Assembly: GCF_032823475.1 (NCBI RefSeq)
Contig: NZ_CP127915.1
Span: forward strand, 1,798,001-1,862,000
Direction: 5' to 3'
Source: Acinetobacter sp. SAAs474
Lineage (GTDB): Bacteria; Pseudomonadota; Gammaproteobacteria; Pseudomonadales; Moraxellaceae
DNA: 64,000 bases
The translations under genes and the position numbers were made by a program. Every line of letters starts with the position of its first letter. Positions within the stretch are counted from its first letter, which is position 1. Below are positions 48,400 through 57,346 of the stretch, in pieces. Under the pieces are notes generated by a model that was not told the DNA's origin, did not search any database, and was given only the letters and a program-made list of their open reading frames with translations.

Positions 48400-48751
48400 A
48401 ATATGATTCAAAATATATTCAGTAATTAATTGATAATAAGGATGGAGAATTAATATTTTTAATAATAAAAATAACAATATTTATTAAATAATTTTTTAAT
48501 AATAATTTATGCAGTACTTATGATGAATAATGCTGATGATATAGTTTAATATTTGATTTTTATATAAAAATTAATAATAAATAAATCATGATTTTAATAT
48601 AAATTAGGGTTTATATTGAAATGTGATTTTTAAATCAGAAAATCACTAAAGTATTTTAGATTAAATGATTTGATTCTATTATTTATATATAAGTCTTCTA
48701 GAAAAAAGATGCTAGTTTAAAGGTAACTTTAATAATTGAGAGTATTCAGCC
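48400..48751. promoter_or_regulatory. Divergent A/T-rich promoter region of the sulfur-scavenging genes
   Basis: This 352-base gap separates the DszA-like gene (reverse) from the SfnB-like gene (forward) and is extremely A/T-rich. It must hold both promoters. No clear operator could be assigned. Confidence 0.5.
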
Positions 48752-49999
48752 ATGACATCTGGCATCGAAATTAAATTAACTGATGCGCAAAATATTCCAT
48801 ATGATTTCTATCAAAATGATACTTTAGCACATGTCATTCATTCAGATGCAGAAGCAATTAAAATTGCAAAACAGCTTGCAGAGGTATTTAAAAAAGAAGC
48901 TTCTAAACGTGATCATGAACGTTTATTACCACTACAAGAGGTACAACAATATTCGGCATCTGGTTTATGGGGCATAACTATTCCAAAACAATTTGGGGGT
49001 GCTGGTGTTAGCTATATTACTTTGGCCGAAGTGGTAAAGATCATTTCAAGTGTAGATTCATCTTTGGGACAAATTGCTCAAAATCATTGGGCATTTATTG
49101 AGCATATTCGACTGGATGCCACTCCAGCACAGCAACAATTTTTCTTTGATCAAGTATTACAAGGTCAGCGTTTTGGTAATGCCTTTTCAGAAAAAGGTTC
49201 TAAAACTGTGGCTGAGTTAAGCACCCAAATTGAATTCTATCCTGATCACGCTATCGTTGATGGTCAGAAATTTTTTGCAACAGGTGCATTACTGGCACAT
49301 TGGATTCCGGTGGTGGCCGTCAACAATGGTCAAGCCTACGCCGCTTTAGTACCACAGCATAGCCCAGGACTAAATATTATTAATGATTGGAGTGGATTTG
49401 GTCAGCGTACCACAGTGAGTGGTTCAGTGCAGTTAGAGCATGTGCGTGTGGATTTGAATCATATCATTCCTATTTATCAAGCATTTGAACGTCCAACAGC
49501 TGCAGGCGCTATTTCACAATTTATTCAATCTGCTGTTGATGCCGGCATTGCACGTGGTGCCATTCAAGAAACCATTGATTATGTACGTCAATACGCACGT
49601 CCTTGGATTGATTCTGGTTTGGATCATGCAACAGCAGATCCTTATACCATTGCAAATATTGGGGAATTAAAAATTAAGTTACGTGCTGCGGAAGCCGTAC
49701 TTGATTTGGCTGGAGCTGCAATTGATCGAGCAATCGAAAATCCAACCGAAGAAAATGTTTCAGAAGCCACATTATTAACGGCTGAATCAAAAGTATTAAC
49801 CACAGAAATTGCCTTATTAGCAGCCAACAAATTATTTGAACTTTCTGGAACACGTTCTACCTTATCAGAACTTAATTTAGATCGTTATTGGCGTAATGCA
49901 CGTACACATACGTTGCATGATCCTGTCCGTTGGAAACTTAATCTTGTCGGAAATTATTACTTAAATAATATCACACTACCACGTCATGCATGGAGCTAA
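48752..49999 (+). CDS. SfnB-like acyl-CoA-dehydrogenase-fold flavoprotein
   Basis: This 415-residue flavoprotein has the acyl-CoA dehydrogenase fold: an N-terminal helical domain, the block FGGAGVSYITLAEVVKIISS, the central NAFSEKGSKTVAEL region, and a C-terminal helical domain with LDRYWRNARTHTLHDPVRWK. That last motif is typical of SfnB/DszC monooxygenases rather than fatty-acid enzymes. SfnB works in the use of dimethylsulfone and related sulfur sources. It overlaps a second paralogous reading frame's leader region, and the next gene starts ten bases later. Confidence 0.8.
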   Translation: MTSGIEIKLTDAQNIPYDFYQNDTLAHVIHSDAEAIKIAKQLAEVFKKEASKRDHERLLPLQEVQQYSASGLWGITIPKQFGGAGVSYITLAEVVKIISSVDSSLGQIAQNHWAFIEHIRLDATPAQQQFFFDQVLQGQRFGNAFSEKGSKTVAELSTQIEFYPDHAIVDGQKFFATGALLAHWIPVVAVNNGQAYAALVPQHSPGLNIINDWSGFGQRTTVSGSVQLEHVRVDLNHIIPIYQAFERPTAAGAISQFIQSAVDAGIARGAIQETIDYVRQYARPWIDSGLDHATADPYTIANIGELKIKLRAAEAVLDLAGAAIDRAIENPTEENVSEATLLTAESKVLTTEIALLAANKLFELSGTRSTLSELNLDRYWRNARTHTLHDPVRWKLNLVGNYYLNNITLPRHAWS

Positions 50000-50009
50000 G
50001 GAGGATAAA

Positions 50010-51266
50010 ATGAGTATATTTCAGCAACAAGAATTATCGTTAGGCGGAAATTATGAACAAGTTGCCAGTCAGTTTAGACCTATTTTTCAGCGTATTGCTG
50101 ATGGTGCATTAGTACGAGAGAAACAACGTATTTTACCGCTTGAACAAATTCAATGGTTAAAACATGCTGGTTTTGGTGCTGTTCGTGTGCCAGTCACATT
50201 TGGTGGTGGTGGGCTATCACAGCAACAGCTATTTCAGTTATTAATTGAATTGGCAGAGGCTGATTCTAATATTGTACAGGCATTACGAGGACATTTTGCA
50301 TTTGTGGAAGACCGCTTAAATGCACATAAAACCAAGGATCAAACACTTTGGTTTCAGCGTTTTGTGCGAGGTGATCTGGTAGGAAATGCATGGACAGAAA
50401 TTGGTGATGTAGCATTGGGGCAGGTCATCACACGTATTACAGAAACTGATCAAGGCCAATATGTCGTTAATGGAAAAAAATATTATGCGACAGGAACTAT
50501 TTTTGCAGACTGGATTGATTTATTTGCTGTAGATGAAAGCCGTAATGAACATGTGATTGCGGCTGTTGCAACCGATCATGATGGCATTCAAATTCATGAT
50601 GATTGGGATGGTTTTGGACAAAAAACGACAGGGAGTGGTAGCTTAAATATTGATAACGTTCCGATTGAACGAGATCATATTTTACCTTTTGATCAACGAT
50701 TTAAATATCAAACAGCTTTTTATCAAGTGGTTCATTTGGCAACTCTAGCTGGCATTGCTCATGCCGCAGTAACAGCATTTAGTGAAGAAGTTCGTCAGCG
50801 TACCCGTATCTATAGTCATGGAAATTCTACACAGGTACGTGATGATGCACAAATTTTACAGGTAATTGGTAAGGCTGCTGCGCAAGCTTATGCTGCCCAA
50901 GCAATTACCTTAAAAGCGGCAGAGGCTCTAGATCAAGCATATCTGTTACATTTTACAGGTGATGATATTACAGTATTAAATGCCAATGATCGGGCAGAGC
51001 TTGAATCTGCACAAGGGCAAGTCGTGATTGCGGAGTTAGTATTAAATTTAAGTACAGAACTCTTTAATGCACTTGGTGCATCTGCAAGTACTGTTGAAAA
51101 ACAATTGGATAGGTTCTGGCGTAATGCACGTGTGATTTCCTCACATAATCCACTGGTTTATAAGCAGAAAGTGATTGGTGACTGGATTGTAAATCGAGCA
51201 GCATTACCCTATGTATGGCAAATTGGCCGCAGTCCAGCATATACAGATCAAAATAAAGTTGCTTAA
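50010..51266 (+). CDS. DszC-like monooxygenase, acyl-CoA-dehydrogenase fold
   Basis: This 418-residue flavoprotein is a paralogue of the preceding gene: FGGGGLSQQQLFQLLIELAEA, the flavin region GNAWTEIGDVALGQ, GFGQKTTGSGSLN, and LDRFWRNARVISSHNPLVYK. Relatives oxygenate organosulfur compounds with reduced flavin from a separate reductase, which is not encoded nearby. ATG 50010 is chosen because AAGGAGG lies about seven bases upstream; an in-frame codon at 49986 is inside the previous gene. Confidence 0.8.
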   Translation: MSIFQQQELSLGGNYEQVASQFRPIFQRIADGALVREKQRILPLEQIQWLKHAGFGAVRVPVTFGGGGLSQQQLFQLLIELAEADSNIVQALRGHFAFVEDRLNAHKTKDQTLWFQRFVRGDLVGNAWTEIGDVALGQVITRITETDQGQYVVNGKKYYATGTIFADWIDLFAVDESRNEHVIAAVATDHDGIQIHDDWDGFGQKTTGSGSLNIDNVPIERDHILPFDQRFKYQTAFYQVVHLATLAGIAHAAVTAFSEEVRQRTRIYSHGNSTQVRDDAQILQVIGKAAAQAYAAQAITLKAAEALDQAYLLHFTGDDITVLNANDRAELESAQGQVVIAELVLNLSTELFNALGASASTVEKQLDRFWRNARVISSHNPLVYKQKVIGDWIVNRAALPYVWQIGRSPAYTDQNKVA

Positions 51267-51453
51267 GCTTGAGTATCAATTGTATTGATTACAATGACTG
51301 ATCTAAACTTTAATTTAAGCTGATCATGATATGAATGATCGACTTCTTTTTAGAATCTAATTCAGATTGACACAGGATATTTGGCAATAAACACACTTGT
51401 TAACTGTGGATATTCTTGTGATATAAAGTTGAGTAAACCAAGTGAATTGATAC

Positions 51454-51485
51454 CCAAAACCCCGATAGTATGGTCGGGGTTTTGG
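51454..51485 (-). terminator. Terminator downstream of a small membrane peptide gene
   Basis: CCAAAACCCCGA pairs perfectly with TCGGGGTTTTGG around an eight-base loop. On the reverse strand it follows the stop codon of the candidate 38-residue peptide by four bases. The DszC-like gene also ends upstream on the + strand, so it may serve both. Confidence 0.7.
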
Positions 51486-51489
51486 CTGT

Positions 51490-51606
51490 TTAGAACAAGC
51501 TATATGTGAAAGATCGATAAGTCATCGTGGATAATATTAAACTGATGATCAGATTTGCACTCAAGATAATGGTCAGTAGATAGAGATATTCAAGATATGT
51601 TTTCAT
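51490..51606 (-). CDS. Candidate 38-residue single-span membrane peptide
   Basis: On the reverse strand, ATG 51606 opens MKTYLEYLYLLTIILSANLI then ISLILSTMTYRSFTYSLF and stop. Residues about 6-27 form one hydrophobic helix and the C-terminus is short and polar. GAGGG lies six bases upstream, and a perfect terminator follows within four bases, so ribosome site, frame and terminator form a compact unit. I do not recognise it. It could be a small regulatory membrane protein or a type I toxin. ATG 51609 is an alternative start. Confidence 0.5.
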   Translation of the reverse strand: MKTYLEYLYLLTIILSANLIISLILSTMTYRSFTYSLF

Positions 51607-51808
51607 CATTAACCCTCTATTTTTATTAATTTTTATTTCATTACCACCATTTAATCATCCTATATTATTGTATAAAAATCAAGCAAATTATTAAGTAATA
51701 AATTTCAAGGTTTAATTACGATTCTTATTAAATATTACTCTATTTCTATGACCTAATCTTCATGATTAATCCTTCAAAATACCGAATAATATTTCTATCG
51801 AATACCTC

Positions 51809-51862
51809 AAGCTATTCATTTGGCGAATAGCTTTTAAGCCATATTCCCCCCAGAATATGGCT
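51809..51862 (+). terminator. Two consecutive hairpins, second with T-run
   Basis: AAGCTATTC (51809) pairs with GAATAGCTT (51825). Immediately after, AGCCATATTC (51837) pairs with GAATATGGCT (51853) around a C-rich loop and is followed by CTTTTTAT. The second is a good intrinsic terminator on the + strand. No gene of recognisable size lies just upstream, so a small RNA may end here. Confidence 0.6.
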
Positions 51863-51930
51863 CTTTTTATACTGTACTAGAGCAATAGAAATTCGATTAA
51901 TTTTTGAAAGGGCAGCGATCGGATCTATAT

Positions 51931-52215
51931 TTAAAAAAAAGAACCTACATACTCTCCCGAAATATGTAGGTTCTGATGATTTCTTTTATTATTGTTACGC
52001 TGAATTTTTAGTTGTTATTATGTAGTTTTAGTTGTTTTAATGTATTTGTTTTTATTTTTCTTGTGTATTTATTATGCACTTTTTTTTAAAAAATTAAAGT
52101 TATAGTGAAAATTTTATTTAGAAATACCAACTTGATTGCTATGATATTAAGTATTTGTTTTTTAATTATTATTTATGGGTTATATCCTTACTAAATTATA
52201 CCGATAGGTAAAATA
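51931..52215 (-). repeat. Tandem non-coding element, copy 1 (small-RNA-like)
   Basis: This ~285-base segment is repeated at 52607. Shared blocks include GCTGAATTTTT, TTATTATGCACT, AATTAAAGTTATAGTGAAAA, ATTTGTTTTTTAATTATTAT and a TACC-N4-GGTA dyad. On the reverse strand a TATAAT (52200-52195) starts the unit. A hairpin GAACCTACATA/TATGTAGGTTC (51941-51973) followed by eight T ends it, so a transcript of about 250 bases is possible; a nearer CATAAT box would give about 110. Tiny hydrophobic frames exist on the + strand but are not kept in register between copies, so an RNA role is favoured. Confidence 0.5.
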
Positions 52216-52606
52216 TATCATAAATTTACCTATAGAATCAGTAGAATATTTTATTTAAATTTAATTAATAATGGTGGTGAGTTTGATTTGTATTTGATTG
52301 ACAATATATCGATGAAAATAAGATAGATGAATTAATCGAAATAGATAAACCCCATTATATGAGTGACGATTAAAATGTGGGGGCATGACTTAAAGATTAC
52401 GATCTCGCTAATGATCCCTCATTTTAGCTTGGCTATAGCGGAAAATTTGATCTGTGTGATACCAGCGATGTTTGCTCAAAAATAAATTAAACCAAAGCTT
52501 GATCAAAAAACCTTATTTAAGGTGGAAAAATATCATATGATGAGATATGATCATTAAATATATTCAATACGCTGAATTTTTTTACCCAGTCTTATTTTGG
52601 GGTAAT
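52216..52606. other. Spacer between the two tandem elements
   Basis: Apart from a dyad ATAGGTAAA/TTTACCTAT at 52204-52233 beside the copy 1 promoter, I see no gene, RNA or repeat that can be supported in these 390 bases. Confidence 0.4.
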
Positions 52607-52875
52607 TTAAAAAAACCTACATACCCTCCCAAAGTATGTAGGTTTTTTTTGTTCTTATCGCGCTGAATTTTTTAGTTGTTATTGATGAGTTTTTTTTTAT
52701 TGATATATTCTTTTTTATTATTATTTGTGATTATTATGCACTATTTTTTTAAAAATTAAAGTTATAGTGAAAATTTTATTTTAAAATACCAACTAAAATG
52801 ATTGTATATTAAATATTTGTTTTTTAATTATTATTTTAGTTATTTAAGCTTTTAATTATACCGAATGGTAAAATA
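52607..52875 (-). repeat. Tandem non-coding element, copy 2 (small-RNA-like)
   Basis: This is the second copy of the element at 51931, with the same block order. The hairpin here is longer: the arm ACCTACATAC (from 52615) pairs with GTATGTAGGT (from 52634), extended by A- and T-runs that make it a terminator in both directions. The loop contains CCTCCC, or GGGAGG on the other strand. The reverse-strand TATAAT (52860-52855) and the TACC-N4-GGTA dyad are kept. Confidence 0.5.
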
Positions 52876-53099
52876 ATTGGTTGATTTTTGCTCTTATTTT
52901 TATTGTACATTTACTGGATTTACTTTTGATACCGATTCAATCGCGTCATGATGCAAACTACAGAGAGTAAGATCATTATTGATATATGCTTTTTTCGCTA
53001 AAGAAATCATAATAATTGATTGTGACTTGCTAAAAGATTGCCAAATTCATACAGTTAATAAAATTGAAAGATCATTTTATAAATATATGGATTTTTGGT

Positions 53100-54815
53100 A
53101 TGTCAAAGTTCAGTTGCGATCGTTTTTTTATGCAATGTTTAGATCAATTACGTAAAATTGTGGGAAAGTCACATGTTTTTACTGATGATCAGCAGACGCG
53201 CCAATATCGACAAGGACGACGTTTTGGTGATGGTGATGTTTTTGCTGTTGTTTGTCCCGGTACATTGTTAGAACAATGGCAAGTTTTACAAGTTGCGATC
53301 AAAACAGATTGTATAGTTATTATGCAAGCCGCTAATACCGGTTTAACAGGGGGATCAACACCTTATGGTGATGATTATGATCGTCCAGTAATCATTATCA
53401 GTACATTGCGTTTAAAAGGTATTCAGGTCATTCAGAATGGGCATCAGGTCATTTGTCTGCCCGGTGCTACGCTCGATTATTTAGAACAATCTTTAAAACC
53501 TTATCATCGTGAACCGCATTCAGTAATTGGTTCATCGTGTATTGGTGCATCTGTTTTAGGTGGTGTTTGTAATAATTCTGGTGGCGCACTGGTGAGACGT
53601 GGTCCAGCTTATACCGAATTGGCCTTGTATGCACAGGTGGATCAACAGGGAGAGTTACAACTGATCAATCATTTAGGGATTGATTTAGGTCATCACCCTG
53701 AAGAAATTTTAACTCGTCTTGAAAAAGGCGATTATCAAGATACTGATATTGAATCTGATCCAGATAAACATGCTTCAGATAATCGTTATGCTCATGATGT
53801 TAGACAAGTCGATGAAGACAGCCCAGCGCGTTTTAATGCGGATCCTTCACGTTTGTTTGAAGCATCTGGATCAGCAGGTAAAATCTGTATTTTTGCAGTA
53901 CGTCTGGATACTTTTGAAAAAGTAGAGAGTAATGTTTTCTATATCGGGAGTAATGATGCAAAAGATTTGACAGAGATTCGACGTTATTTACTGACCTCGC
54001 TACCCAGTTTACCGATTGCGGGTGAGTATATTCATCGCGATGCATATAAGATTGGTGAAAAATATGGTAAGGATACATTTTTATTTATAGAAAAATTTGG
54101 GACCAGTAATGTACCCAAAGCTTTTGCGTATAAAGATCGAGTAGATGGCTTTTTAGAGAAATTTAAAATCAAAGGCTTAACAGATAAGATATTGCAAATG
54201 TTGACCTTTTTTCTACCTAGTCATTTACCGCCGCGTATGACTGCATTTCGTGATCAATATGAACATCATTTAATTTTACGTGTAGAAAAAAACAGTCAAT
54301 TACAGACTGAACAATTTTTACAGCAATATTTTGCCAATCATGCTGAAGGTGATTATTTTGCCTGTGATGAAGAAGAGGGCCGTAAAGCTTTTTTACATCG
54401 TTTTGCTATAGCAGGGGCAGCAATTCGTTATCGTGATACTCATCGTCATGACGTTGAAGATATTGTGGCATTAGATATTGCATTACGTCGTAATGACCGT
54501 GATTGGGTGGAGCAATTACCAGCAGAAATGGAAAGCCAGATTTTACATAAACTTTATTATGGTCATTTCTTCTGTCATGTGTTTCATCAAGATTATATTG
54601 TTAAAAAAGGTGTTGATCCTTTAAAAATGGAGCATCAAATGTGGAAATTATTAGATGCACGTCGAGCAGAATATCCAGCAGAACATAATGTTGGACATCT
54701 CTATATTGCTAAACCATCACTGGCCCATTTTTATCAGAAACTTGATCCAACCAATAGTTTTAATGTTGGTATTGGCCATACTTCAAAATTAAAATACTGG
54801 AAACAAAATCCTTAA
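53100..54815 (+). CDS. dld: D-lactate dehydrogenase (quinone), FAD-dependent
   Basis: This peripheral membrane flavoenzyme of about 571 residues oxidises D-lactate to pyruvate. The FAD-binding part has MQAANTGLTGGSTPYGDDYD and VIGSSCIGASVLGGVCNNSG; the long C-terminal cap and membrane-binding domains end in NVGHLYIAKPSLAHFYQKLD. The length matches the E. coli-type Dld. In relatives it is the last gene of lldPRD-dld, yet here it is 21 kb from lldD with its own upstream region. ATG 53100 is preferred over a TTG at 53064. Confidence 0.92.
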   Translation: MSKFSCDRFFMQCLDQLRKIVGKSHVFTDDQQTRQYRQGRRFGDGDVFAVVCPGTLLEQWQVLQVAIKTDCIVIMQAANTGLTGGSTPYGDDYDRPVIIISTLRLKGIQVIQNGHQVICLPGATLDYLEQSLKPYHREPHSVIGSSCIGASVLGGVCNNSGGALVRRGPAYTELALYAQVDQQGELQLINHLGIDLGHHPEEILTRLEKGDYQDTDIESDPDKHASDNRYAHDVRQVDEDSPARFNADPSRLFEASGSAGKICIFAVRLDTFEKVESNVFYIGSNDAKDLTEIRRYLLTSLPSLPIAGEYIHRDAYKIGEKYGKDTFLFIEKFGTSNVPKAFAYKDRVDGFLEKFKIKGLTDKILQMLTFFLPSHLPPRMTAFRDQYEHHLILRVEKNSQLQTEQFLQQYFANHAEGDYFACDEEEGRKAFLHRFAIAGAAIRYRDTHRHDVEDIVALDIALRRNDRDWVEQLPAEMESQILHKLYYGHFFCHVFHQDYIVKKGVDPLKMEHQMWKLLDARRAEYPAEHNVGHLYIAKPSLAHFYQKLDPTNSFNVGIGHTSKLKYWKQNP

Positions 54816-54924
54816 TCTGACTACAAATATCATTTTATTTGACTGTCTTGCAATACAGCATAAAATCTCACGGATTTTTTGAAATCTTGATGCTATTACG
54901 CCTTGATCACAACCAGTGTAATAG

Positions 54925-55073
54925 CATCTTTGTCATCTTTGTCATCTTTGTCATCTTTGTCATCTTTGTCATCTTTGTCATCTTTGTCATCTTTGTCATC
55001 TTTGTCATCTTTGTCATCTTTGTCATCTTTGTCATCTTTGTCATCTTTGTCATCTTTGCCATCTTTGCCATCT
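54925..55073. repeat. 9-bp minisatellite, 16 units
   Basis: Fourteen perfect tandem copies of CATCTTTGT are followed by two of CATCTTTGC and a partial unit. The tract is a multiple of three bases and is open in several frames, but no convincing start or ribosome site precedes any of them. It probably changes length by slippage and lies in the gap after dld. Confidence 0.95.
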
Positions 55074-55082
55074 ACTTTTTAC

Positions 55083-55110
55083 TTGATGATCTTATGCTTA
55101 AGATCATCAA
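55083..55110. terminator. Perfect inverted repeat after the minisatellite
   Basis: TTGATGATCTT (55083-55093) pairs with AAGATCATCAA (55100-55110) around a six-base loop. It may end the dld transcript, although the T-run is missing. Confidence 0.45.
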
Positions 55111-55675
55111 ACGATTTGCTTTAGCATCTATTTATTTGATTATTCACGATCTGTGTCTATTATCTTGATGGTTTATTGCTTGATCAAATTCTGTTTAAAA
55201 AGCATGCTGTGTCAACAGTAAAATCGTGCTGCTGATGGAACAGCATGAAGCACAAATATAACATGATGAGGTGTCTAATCTCATTGGTAGACATCAATTC
55301 CTTCTATGGCTAATCATATTAATTATAGAATGCTGTATAGATATATAAATACATTATGTATTTGTATATAAAGGTTTTTTATATTTGAATGACATGGGAA
55401 TTTAATTTTTAAAATCTATTGAATCGGATGGGTTTGTTATGACTCATAGGATCGTCATGTCTGAAAATTGTTGTTTAATACTCGTAGATACACTGAATAG
55501 ATTGAGCTGAATATTGCTTGATCGTGATGGTACTGTTTTTGATATCAGGTCTAGCTGAATTTAAGACCAAAACTAGAGGAAATATTAAGTGTTATAAAAT
55601 GGGAGATGCCCTTGCATCATTGATTAAAAGCATGGAATGCCTGTTGGTTGAAGGTTATTTCATCAAAATGGATTT
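55111..55675. other. Upstream region of the second BCCT-hydrolase-cntA module
   Basis: These 565 bases hold no gene I can support. A short inverted repeat CATGCTGT/ACAGCATG (55203 and 55240) is the only structure noted. Unlike module 1, there is no regulator gene. Confidence 0.4.
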
Positions 55676-57346
55676 ATGGACATGGAAAACACAACAACAA
55701 AAATATATACCGATAAAGTACTGGCAATCAGTAGTTTGGCGTTTGTATTTCTTATGGTCGCTGGATTAGCAATTTATCCAGCGGCATCGATTGAATTTGC
55801 TGCAAAGTTAATGGAGTGGGTGACTCAAGTTTTTACTACACCAGTACTATTATTTACTTTGCTATCTATCATATTTACTTTAACAATTGCATTTAGCAAA
55901 TATGGCAAGATTAAGCTCGGTGAGGGAAAACCAGAATATAGTACACCGTCATGGATTTTTATGTTTATTTTATCTGGATTTGGTTCTTCATGTTTATATT
56001 GGGGATTTCTAGATTGGGCATATTATTATCAAACACCGGGTCTAAGTTTAGCACCATCATCTGCTGAAGCACTAAAATTTAGTGTTGCATACTCATTTTT
56101 TCATAATGGCGTCAGTGCATGGTCTATCTATGCTTTAGCTGCGATATCGCTTTGTTATAGTTATCATGTTAGAAAAAATAAGGGATTGAGTTTAGCATCA
56201 ATTATTGAAGCGATTACTGGATTTAAGGCAACAGGGCCAGTGGGACGTTTTGTTGATGTTTTATTTTTACTGTGTATGTTTGGTGCACTGACGATTTCAC
56301 TGGTATTGACTGCGGTAACATTTACAAAAATTTTATCAATATTGACGGGTATTCCGGATTCATTTACCACAAAGGTTGTGGTGATTTTATCTGTTGCTGT
56401 GCTATTTGCATTGAGTTCATATGTAGGTATGGATAAAGGAATGCAGCGTCTTAGTCATATTGTTTGTATTGGTGTTGTTGCACTTGCTGCATATGTACTT
56501 TTCTTAGGACCAACTACTTTTATTGCCAATAATTCAATCATGAGCTTAGGTCTAATGGGCTCTAATTTTCTTGAAATGAGTTTATTTACCGATCCAATGG
56601 GCGATGGCAAATTTACACGAGAATGGACAGTATTTTATTGGCTATGGTGGATTTCTTATGCACCAGGTGTTGCATTATTTGTCACACGTGTATCCAAAGG
56701 TCGAACCATTAAGGAAGTCATTCTGGCCATGATTTTAGGCGGCAGTTTTGGCATCTGGTGTGTATATGGTGCCTTTGAAAGCTATAGTGTTTATAGTTTT
56801 ATACATGGACTGGTTGATGTTCCACAAATATTAAGTCAACAAGGTGGTGAAGTTGCAATTGGCCAATTATTAAGTCAATTACCTGCTGGTCAATGGGTGA
56901 TGTGGGCTTTTTTAATCATCATGGTGGTATTTTTAGCAGCACATATGGATGCTGTTGGTTATGCGGTAACAGCAACATGTACTCGTGGCTTGGAAGAGGG
57001 TAAAGATCCTTCCCCGAATGCGCGTTTATTTTGGTGCATTATGTTGACTTTAGTCCCAATTGCCATGATCTTTTCAAAAGCACCTTTGGAAACCATGAAA
57101 ACGGCAACCATTGTGACGGCATTGCCTTTTATTGTCATTATTTTGATTCAAACTTATGGCTTTGTAAAATGGCTTATTGAAGATTATTCAAAGATTCCTG
57201 CACATATTATTGAGCAACAAAATACAGAAGTCGCATCTGATTCATCTCTCGTTCATGTCGATATAGATCCCCCTTTGAATACACCTCAAGTATCGCGGCT
57301 TAACTTGGTGGATAAAAATGGTATTTATAAGAGGGACTCAATATGA
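55676..57346 (+). CDS. BCCT-family transporter, paralogue of the carnitine importer
   Basis: This 556-residue transporter is closely similar to the one at 12806 along its whole length, for example WTVFYWLWWISYAPGVALFV, TRVSKGRTIKEV and the shared FLDWAYYYQTPGL. It differs mainly at the ends: the C-terminal tail is longer and divergent. It begins a second BCCT-hydrolase-cntA module in the same order as the first. Either ATG 55676 or 55682 could be the start; no strong ribosome site is seen. The substrate may be carnitine or another quaternary amine. Confidence 0.85.
   Translation: MDMENTTTKIYTDKVLAISSLAFVFLMVAGLAIYPAASIEFAAKLMEWVTQVFTTPVLLFTLLSIIFTLTIAFSKYGKIKLGEGKPEYSTPSWIFMFILSGFGSSCLYWGFLDWAYYYQTPGLSLAPSSAEALKFSVAYSFFHNGVSAWSIYALAAISLCYSYHVRKNKGLSLASIIEAITGFKATGPVGRFVDVLFLLCMFGALTISLVLTAVTFTKILSILTGIPDSFTTKVVVILSVAVLFALSSYVGMDKGMQRLSHIVCIGVVALAAYVLFLGPTTFIANNSIMSLGLMGSNFLEMSLFTDPMGDGKFTREWTVFYWLWWISYAPGVALFVTRVSKGRTIKEVILAMILGGSFGIWCVYGAFESYSVYSFIHGLVDVPQILSQQGGEVAIGQLLSQLPAGQWVMWAFLIIMVVFLAAHMDAVGYAVTATCTRGLEEGKDPSPNARLFWCIMLTLVPIAMIFSKAPLETMKTATIVTALPFIVIILIQTYGFVKWLIEDYSKIPAHIIEQQNTEVASDSSLVHVDIDPPLNTPQVSRLNLVDKNGIYKRDSI

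Noticed and set aside
52040-52105. 21-codon hydrophobic frame in tandem element copy 1 and a 24-codon one at 52685 in copy 2
   Set aside because: The two use different frames relative to the conserved DNA and come from T-rich sequence, so peptide conservation is not supported.
31662-53099. Prophage or integrative element between lldD and dld
   Set aside because: No integrase, phage structural gene, conjugation gene or attachment repeat is visible; only one TnpB element.
54925-55073. Reverse-strand (DDK)n or (MTK)n peptide
   Set aside because: The DDK frame has no start codon after an upstream stop, and the MTK frame begins directly after a stop with no ribosome site.
54839-55168. Open frame with a long (FVI)n repeat, possible surface protein
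   Set aside because: It is only the minisatellite read through; there is no ribosome site, signal peptide or sequence outside the tract that looks coding.
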